A stretch of 64,000 bases of DNA, from contig NZ_CBDRBL010000016.1 in NCBI RefSeq assembly GCF_965342175.1, positions 1 to 64,000 of the forward strand, in the 5' to 3' direction. The number at the start of each line of letters is the position of its first letter. Position 1 is the stretch's first letter. Shown here piece after piece: positions 59,400-64,000 of the stretch. A program made the position numbers and the translations under genes. Source of the stretch: Actinacidiphila sp965342175. Its GTDB lineage: Bacteria > Actinomycetota > Actinomycetes > Streptomycetales > Streptomycetaceae. The notes under the pieces are model-generated. The model was not told the origin of the DNA and searched no databases. It saw nothing but the letters and a program-made list of their open reading frames with translations.

Positions 59400-60215
59400 T
59401 CAGTGGTGCTCGGCGAGCGCGCCCTGGATGTAGGAGCAGGCCAGGAGCACGAAGACGTACGCCTGGACGGCCTGGATGAAGAGCTCGAAGGCGGTCATGA
59501 CGATGACCATCACGAACGAGACGCCGGCGTAGGCGATGCCGATGCCGTTGAGCAGGTACCAGCTGGCGATGGTGAACAGCAGCAGCAGGACGTGCCCGGC
59601 GAACATGTTCGCGAACAGTCGCACGGCGTGCGTGAAGGGCCGCACGATGACGTTGGAGAGGAACTCCAGGCCGACGACCATCGGCAGCACCGCGCCGAGG
59701 GACTTGTCGTAGCCGGTGATGTTCTTCCAGCCGCCGACGAAGCCGTGCTTCTTGAAGGTCAGCGAGATCCAGGTGACGTACACGATCGCGGCGAGCGCGG
59801 CCGGGTAGCTGATGATCGCCGTCACGGGGAACTGGGCGATCGGCACGATCGACCACAGGTTCATGATCCAGACGAAGAAGAACAGCGCGACCATGAAGGG
59901 CACGTACTTCTCGCCGTCCCGCTTGCCGATCGTCTCGTAGACGATGCCGCGCCGGACGAAGTCGTAGCCGGCCTCGGCGACCATCTGCAGCTTGCCGGGG
60001 ACGATCTTCGGCTTGGCGAAGGCAGCCCAGAAGAAGCCGACGATCACGATGCTGCCGATCAGCGCCAGCAGCATCGTCTTGTTGAAGTAGACGCTGCTGT
60101 CCCCGTCGCCGATCAGCGGCTTGAAGAGGAAGGAGTGCAGGCCGGGGGCCGGGAAGCCGCACCCGTCGAAGATGTGGCAGTTCGTCTCGAAGGCGAGCGT
60201 CGTTACATCACTCAC
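59400..60215 (-). CDS. atpB: ATP synthase a subunit
   Basis: A 271-residue Fo membrane subunit forming the proton half-channels. The essential Arg is in VRPFTHAVRLFANMFAGHV and the last helices include MTAFELFIQAVQAYVFVLL. GTG 60213-60215 (VSDVTTLAFE) is chosen because GAAGGAG lies six bases before it; a longer start would add twelve residues. It is the second gene of the operon. Confidence 0.96.
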   Translation of the reverse strand: MSDVTTLAFETNCHIFDGCGFPAPGLHSFLFKPLIGDGDSSVYFNKTMLLALIGSIVIVGFFWAAFAKPKIVPGKLQMVAEAGYDFVRRGIVYETIGKRDGEKYVPFMVALFFFVWIMNLWSIVPIAQFPVTAIISYPAALAAIVYVTWISLTFKKHGFVGGWKNITGYDKSLGAVLPMVVGLEFLSNVIVRPFTHAVRLFANMFAGHVLLLLFTIASWYLLNGIGIAYAGVSFVMVIVMTAFELFIQAVQAYVFVLLACSYIQGALAEHH

Positions 60216-60440
60216 CGAGAGCTCCTTCAGCGTGGCGCATAGGTACGGCAACCTCTACGTGTCGGCGCGGCACACGGCCACGGAACGGCACTGGACTGGT
60301 CTTGCGGATGTGGGGGCGGCGGGTGGGCGCTTGGCCGAGGGGCTGTTGCGAAGGCATGACTGCCACCCGCGCCAGCTCTGCCGCAGTTGAGACCGGACGA
60401 TAGCAAACGAGCGGAACGCCGCTTGCACCGGCCCTGCCTT

Positions 60441-60854
60441 TCACGGTGAAGTTCCGGCGGATCCGGGCTCCACGTACAGCATCTTGGTCTTCATGTGAGC
60501 ACGGGCCTGGGCCGCGATCCACACCAGGGTCGTGCCGAGCAGTGTGAAGGCGAACACCTGGGTGTCGAACAGCGTCGTGTGCTTGAAGACGGCCAGCACG
60601 ATGGCGAGCAGCAGCAGCTGCACGGTGTAGAGCATCAGGCCCATCGCCTGGAACAGCGAGGGGTAGGAGCGGGCGGTGCGCTGAAGCACCGTCAGGCCGA
60701 TTCCCATGAAGACGATCACCACCAGCGCGCCGAAGCCCGCTCCGATCGCCCCCTTGCCGCCCGCGAGCACACCGGAGACAGCGGCCGCTGCCACCCCCGC
60801 CGCGGCCGCGGGCACGGCGCAGAGCAGGAGCGTTCGGACGTCGTTGGACTGCAT
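60441..60854 (-). CDS. atpI: ATP synthase protein I
   Basis: A 137-residue membrane protein, first gene of the atp operon, thought to help assemble the c-ring. Four hydrophobic segments are seen (TLLLCAVPAAAAGVAAAAVSG, IGAGFGALVVIVFMGIGLTV, LYTVQLLLLAIVLAVF and FAFTLLGTTLVWIAAQ). ATG 60854 (MQSNDVRT) follows GGAGGAG. Two Crp-like sites lie 126-186 bp upstream, the likely operon promoter region. Confidence 0.9.
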   Translation of the reverse strand: MQSNDVRTLLLCAVPAAAAGVAAAAVSGVLAGGKGAIGAGFGALVVIVFMGIGLTVLQRTARSYPSLFQAMGLMLYTVQLLLLAIVLAVFKHTTLFDTQVFAFTLLGTTLVWIAAQARAHMKTKMLYVEPGSAGTSP

Positions 60855-60979
60855 GGCGGCAGCTCCTCCGGCGAGGTCGGGTACAGGGATCGTCGAGGAC
60901 GAGGGTAGCCCGGCTGCGGGGGCATGCCTCATGCCGGAAGACCATCGCTCTAGGGTCTTTCGGCTTGACTCCGGGTTCT

Positions 60980-60995
60980 CGTGAACGGTATCACA
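60980..60995. promoter_or_regulatory. Crp-like site upstream of the atp operon, proximal
   Basis: CGTGAACGGTATCACA: GTGA-N6-TCAC arms, 126 bp before the atpI start. Confidence 0.4.
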
Positions 60996-61026
60996 AACTA
61001 TTTGATGAGTCCTTTACCCGGTTCGT

Positions 61027-61040
61027 GTGTGCCCTGTCAC
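61027..61040. promoter_or_regulatory. Crp-like site upstream of the atp operon, distal
   Basis: GTGTGCCCTGTCAC fits GTG(N6)GNCAC exactly; its centre is about 46 bp from that of the proximal site. Confidence 0.35.
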
Positions 61041-61108
61041 ACGGACGGAGTAATCATCGCAGCGTCAACCTGACTCCGCGAGTCGAGTGTGCTATCGGGC
61101 GGCCGAGG

Positions 61109-62422
61109 CTACGACCGGCGGTCCGACCCCCGGCCGGCTTCCACCAGCGAGCGGGCACTGAGCGCGGTCGCTCCGTTGACGCCGGGCGCCTCCCCGGCGG
61201 CGATGGCGGCCGCGGCGGCGCTGTGGGCCGCGTGCGCGGCCTCCGCCCGGTTGCGGCGGTAGCGCGGCGGAACGAACGACTCCGCCCAGCGCGGCGCCCG
61301 CGGCTGGAAGCGCGGCAGCAGCAGGGCGATCAGCCCCATCGCGCTCAGCACCACGATGCTCAGCACGATCCACAGGCTCGAGGAGTTGACCGAGAAGGCG
61401 ACCGCGCCGAAGGAGATCAGCGCGGACCAGAAGTACATGATCCACACGGCCCGGCTGTGCGAGTGCCCGATGTCCAGCAGTCGGTGGTGGAGATGGCCGC
61501 GGTCGGCGGCGAACGGCGACTGCCCGTTCCACGTCCGGCGCACGATGGCCAGCACCAGGTCGGCCGCGGGGATCGCGATGAGCGTCAGCGGCAGCAGCAG
61601 CGGCATGTAGACCGGCACCATGAAGTGCGTGGTGTCCCGGGTCGAGCCGGTGAGGTTGGTGATGGCGTCCGGATCGGTCTGACCGGTGATCGAGATGGCG
61701 CCGGAGGCCAGCACCAGGCCGATCAGCATCGAGCCCGAGTCGCCCATGAAGATCCGCGCGGGGTGCAGGTTGTGCGGCAGGAAGCCCACGCACATCCCGA
61801 TGAGGATGGCGCTGAACAGCGTCGCCGGGGCGGCGGCCTCGATGCCGTAGCCGTACCAGATCCGGTACGCGTACATGAAGAACGCGATCGCGGCGATGCA
61901 CACCATCCCGGACGCGAGTCCGTCGAGTCCGTCGACGAAGTTCACCGCGTTGATCGTGATCACAACCAGTGCCACGGTCAGCAGCGTCGACTGCACCGGT
62001 GTGAGCGCGACGATGCCCTTGCCCGGGATCGGCAGCCACAGGACGGTCAGGCCCTGCAGCACCATCACGCCGGCCGCGATCATCTGCGCGCCCAGCTTGA
62101 TCAGTGCGTCCACGCCCCACTTGTCGTCCAGCACACCCAGCAGCCAGATCAGTCCGGCGCCCGACAGCAGCGCCCGCGGCTCGTTGGAGAGCTCGAAGAC
62201 GCTCTTGAGGTTGGTCAGGTGGGCCGCCACCAGCAGACCCGCGCACAGGCCGCCGAACATGGCGATGCCGCCGAGGCGTGGCGTGGGTTCGCGGTGGACG
62301 TCACGGTCACGGATCTCGGGCATGGCGCCTGCCGCGATGGCGAACTTCCGCACCGGCCCCGTGAGGAGGTAGGTCACGGCTGCTGCCACGCACAGGGTCA
62401 GAAGGTACTCGCGCACGGGCAC
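61109..62422 (-). CDS. MraY/WecA-family glycosyl-1-phosphate transferase
   Basis: A 437-residue membrane enzyme that transfers a sugar-1-phosphate (usually GlcNAc) from a UDP-sugar to a lipid phosphate such as decaprenyl phosphate, starting cell-wall arabinogalactan or teichoic/teichuronic glycan synthesis. About ten membrane helices are seen. Family motifs are LGVLDDKWGVD (the Asp pair), NFVDGLDGLASG, FMGDSGSMLIG and HLHHRLLDIGHS near the end. GTG/ATG choice: ATG 62422 gives a normal start. The C-terminal 60 residues are an Ala/Arg-rich tail. It lies upstream of atpI, an arrangement conserved in Actinobacteria. Confidence 0.92.
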   Translation of the reverse strand: MPVREYLLTLCVAAAVTYLLTGPVRKFAIAAGAMPEIRDRDVHREPTPRLGGIAMFGGLCAGLLVAAHLTNLKSVFELSNEPRALLSGAGLIWLLGVLDDKWGVDALIKLGAQMIAAGVMVLQGLTVLWLPIPGKGIVALTPVQSTLLTVALVVITINAVNFVDGLDGLASGMVCIAAIAFFMYAYRIWYGYGIEAAAPATLFSAILIGMCVGFLPHNLHPARIFMGDSGSMLIGLVLASGAISITGQTDPDAITNLTGSTRDTTHFMVPVYMPLLLPLTLIAIPAADLVLAIVRRTWNGQSPFAADRGHLHHRLLDIGHSHSRAVWIMYFWSALISFGAVAFSVNSSSLWIVLSIVVLSAMGLIALLLPRFQPRAPRWAESFVPPRYRRNRAEAAHAAHSAAAAAIAAGEAPGVNGATALSARSLVEAGRGSDRRS

Positions 62423-62533
62423 ACCCTATTCGCGTCCGGGTGGCGACTGTGAACACAGGTGAAGACTCACAGCGGGTCCCCAGGGTTGCACACGCCCGCC
62501 GCGATGAGCGGTCCGGCCCCTGTGAGGCGCGTC

Positions 62534-63835
62534 TCAGCCGGGGTACGGCGGGAATGCCCCGACCAGCTCCGCGACCTCGGCGGCCAGCCCCCGCTCCTCC
62601 CGCAGCGCCCGCACGATCAGGTCCGCGACCTGCGGCATCTGCTCCTCGCGCATCCCCTGGGTGGTCACCGACGCGGTCCCCAGGCGGATGCCCGAACCGG
62701 CCGCGCAGGGCTCCGTGTCGTAGGGCAGCGTGTACTTGTCGAGCACGATCCCGGCGGCCGCGCACAGCCCGCGGGCGTGCATCCCGGTCACGCCGAGGGC
62801 CGACACGTCGGCGGCGATCAGGTGGGTGTCCGTGCCGCCGGTGGCGATGCGCAGCCCGTGCCCGGCGAGCGCGTCGGCGAGGGCGCGGGCGTTGGCGACG
62901 ACCTGGTGCGCGTAGAGCGCGAACTCCGGCCGCGCCGCCTCGCCGAGCGCCACCGCCTTCGCCGCGACGGCGTGCATGTGCGGACCCCCCTGCGAGAAGG
63001 GGAACACCGCCCGGTCGATGCGCCGGGCCAGGCCGGCGCCGCACAGGATCATCCCGCCGCGGGGGCCGCGCAGGGTCTTGTGCGTGGTGGCGCACACGAC
63101 GTCCGCGTAGGGCACGGGGTTGGGGGCGGCGCCCCCGGCGACCAGGCCGAGCGTGTGCGCGGCGTCCACGATCAGATAGGCGCCGACCTCGTCCGCGATC
63201 TCCCGGAACGCGGCGTAGTCGATGTGGCGGGGGTAGGCGATCCCGCCGCAGACGATCGCCTTCGGGCGGTGCCGGTACGCCAGCTCCCGCAGCTGCTCGT
63301 AGTCGATCAGGCCGCCCTCCTCGAAGGTCTCGCTCCGCGTCACCCCGTATCCGGCGATGTGGAACCAGCGGCCGGAGAAGTTCGACTCGGACCCGTGGGT
63401 GAGGTGGCCGCCGTGCGCCAGCGACATCGCCAGGACGGTGTCCCCTGGCACCAGGAGGGCCGCGTAGGCGGCCAGTACGGCCGAGGAGCCGGAGTAGGGC
63501 TGCACGTTCGCGTGCGCGGCTCCGAACAGCCGTGTGGCCCGTTCCACGGCCAGCCGCTCGGCCAGGTCCACCAGCTCGCACCCGGCGTGGTGCCGGTGGC
63601 CGGGGTAGCCCTCGGCGTACTTGTTGGCGAGCGGCGACCCGAGGGCCGCCAGGACGGCCGGGGACGTGAAGTTCTCGCCCGCGATCAACTGCAGGCAGGA
63701 CGCCTGCCGCTGGGCCTCGCCGAGGAGGATGTCGGCGAGCTCGGGGTCGTGGGCGCGCAGCTCGTCGAAGCCGGGGCCCGCGGCCGGGAGCGCGGGGGTG
63801 ACTATTCGAGGTGAAGACGCTTCCGCGGTGGGCAT
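62534..63835 (-). CDS. glyA: Serine hydroxymethyltransferase
   Basis: A 433-residue PLP enzyme that interconverts serine and glycine with tetrahydrofolate. The PLP-binding lysine is in VCATTHKTLRGPRGG near residue 237; ANKYAEGYPGHRHHAGCE, NVQPYSGSSAVLAAYAAL and LIVDAAHTLGLVAGG are family motifs. In the second, classical SHMTs read CE after HRHY/H and this protein keeps it. ATG 63835 (MPTAEASSPR) follows GGAG; a GTG 48 bp upstream (VAGESLPRR) is the alternative. It is the first gene of a stretch running into wecA-like and atp genes. Confidence 0.93.
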   Translation of the reverse strand: MPTAEASSPRIVTPALPAAGPGFDELRAHDPELADILLGEAQRQASCLQLIAGENFTSPAVLAALGSPLANKYAEGYPGHRHHAGCELVDLAERLAVERATRLFGAAHANVQPYSGSSAVLAAYAALLVPGDTVLAMSLAHGGHLTHGSESNFSGRWFHIAGYGVTRSETFEEGGLIDYEQLRELAYRHRPKAIVCGGIAYPRHIDYAAFREIADEVGAYLIVDAAHTLGLVAGGAAPNPVPYADVVCATTHKTLRGPRGGMILCGAGLARRIDRAVFPFSQGGPHMHAVAAKAVALGEAARPEFALYAHQVVANARALADALAGHGLRIATGGTDTHLIAADVSALGVTGMHARGLCAAAGIVLDKYTLPYDTEPCAAGSGIRLGTASVTTQGMREEQMPQVADLIVRALREERGLAAEVAELVGAFPPYPG

Positions 63836-64000
63836 GGCGGCGCTCCGGGGGCGGCGGGGAAGGCTCTCACCTGCCACTGTCGCACCCTTGCCGGCATTTC
63901 GCGTCGCGTTGTGCTCCACCGGGGGCCGCCGGGCGCACTCCGCGGGCGGCCGCTCGGGTTCCGGACGCGCGGTCGCGGCCGTGTGCGACGGAGGAGGGGT
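63836..64000. other. Right edge: upstream region of glyA
   Basis: 165 bp with no supported gene; presumably the glyA promoter. No hairpin or known operator is clear. Confidence 0.5.

Noticed and set aside
61092..62246. A second minus-strand frame of 384 codons in the WecA-like gene
   Set aside because: Out of frame with the MraY/WecA motifs and lacks hydrophobic helices.

Overview
The window is chromosomal DNA of a Streptomyces species. The evidence is very high GC with GC-rich third codon positions, frequent GTG (and one TTG) starts, tight 4-bp gene overlaps, and gene content and order that match the conserved core of the genus as I remember it (the glgB-to-atp-to-glyA interval of S. coelicolor). 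I see no rRNA, tRNA, CRISPR array, prophage or insertion sequence. About 57 genes are supported.

Layout. 1-4.3 kb: glycogen/alpha-glucan genes of the GlgE type (maltokinase, then branching enzyme with a long disordered N-terminus). 4.4-9.5 kb: a metallophosphoesterase, then a C4-dicarboxylate transporter (dctA) divergent from a CitA/DcuS-type sensor kinase and its response regulator. 9.5-15.5 kb: central carbon metabolism (pfkA divergent from pta-ackA, then pyk with a strong terminator). 15.6-18.3 kb: a three-gene envelope locus (DUF6230, DUF6114, a low-complexity secreted protein) with a DasR-type operator far upstream. 18.9-22.1 kb: a cysteine-less thioredoxin/TPR protein, a TetR regulator and a secreted DUF3103-like protein. 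22.2-33.4 kb: acyl-CoA and B12-linked genes (icmA, meaB, thiolase, methylmalonyl-CoA epimerase) interspersed with MarR regulators, two DUF3817 proteins, a thiamine-binding protein, three tandem AIM24 proteins, a GNAT enzyme and a truncated ArsR-like gene. 33.5-42.7 kb: the polar-growth cytoskeletal pair scy and filP, then two paralogous ABC exporters. 42.7-52.6 kb: a small zinc-ribbon-like protein, a luciferase-like oxidoreductase, an SCO5389-family protein, nucS, a large membrane-anchored STAND-like ATPase, a STAS protein, 3-hydroxyacyl-CoA dehydrogenase, cobalamin adenosyltransferase and an orphan response regulator. 52.6-63.8 kb: DUF2550, then the whole F1Fo ATP synthase operon (atpIBEFHAGDC, minus strand), preceded by a WecA-like transferase and glyA.

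How the genes fit together. Acetyl-CoA/acetyl-phosphate interconversion (pta-ackA), glycolysis (pfkA, pyk) and dicarboxylate uptake sit beside coenzyme-B12 acyl-CoA metabolism: isobutyryl-CoA mutase large subunit, its G-protein chaperone, an adenosyltransferase that makes the cofactor, epimerase, thiolase and hydroxyacyl-CoA dehydrogenase. Together these link branched-chain/butyryl/propionyl units to the TCA cycle and to polyketide precursors. No small B12-binding subunit is present here.

The most interesting unexplained signals are regulatory: a DasR-like palindrome ahead of the DUF6230 locus, Crp-like sites at three metabolic promoters, a 36-bp perfect palindrome between DUF3817 and AIM24, and a near-perfect inverted repeat in the scy-filP gap. 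I found no convincing wholly new defence or biosynthetic system. The best candidates for undescribed biology are the DUF6230/DUF6114 envelope locus, the membrane-anchored ATPase with an arginine P-loop, and the triple AIM24 operon.
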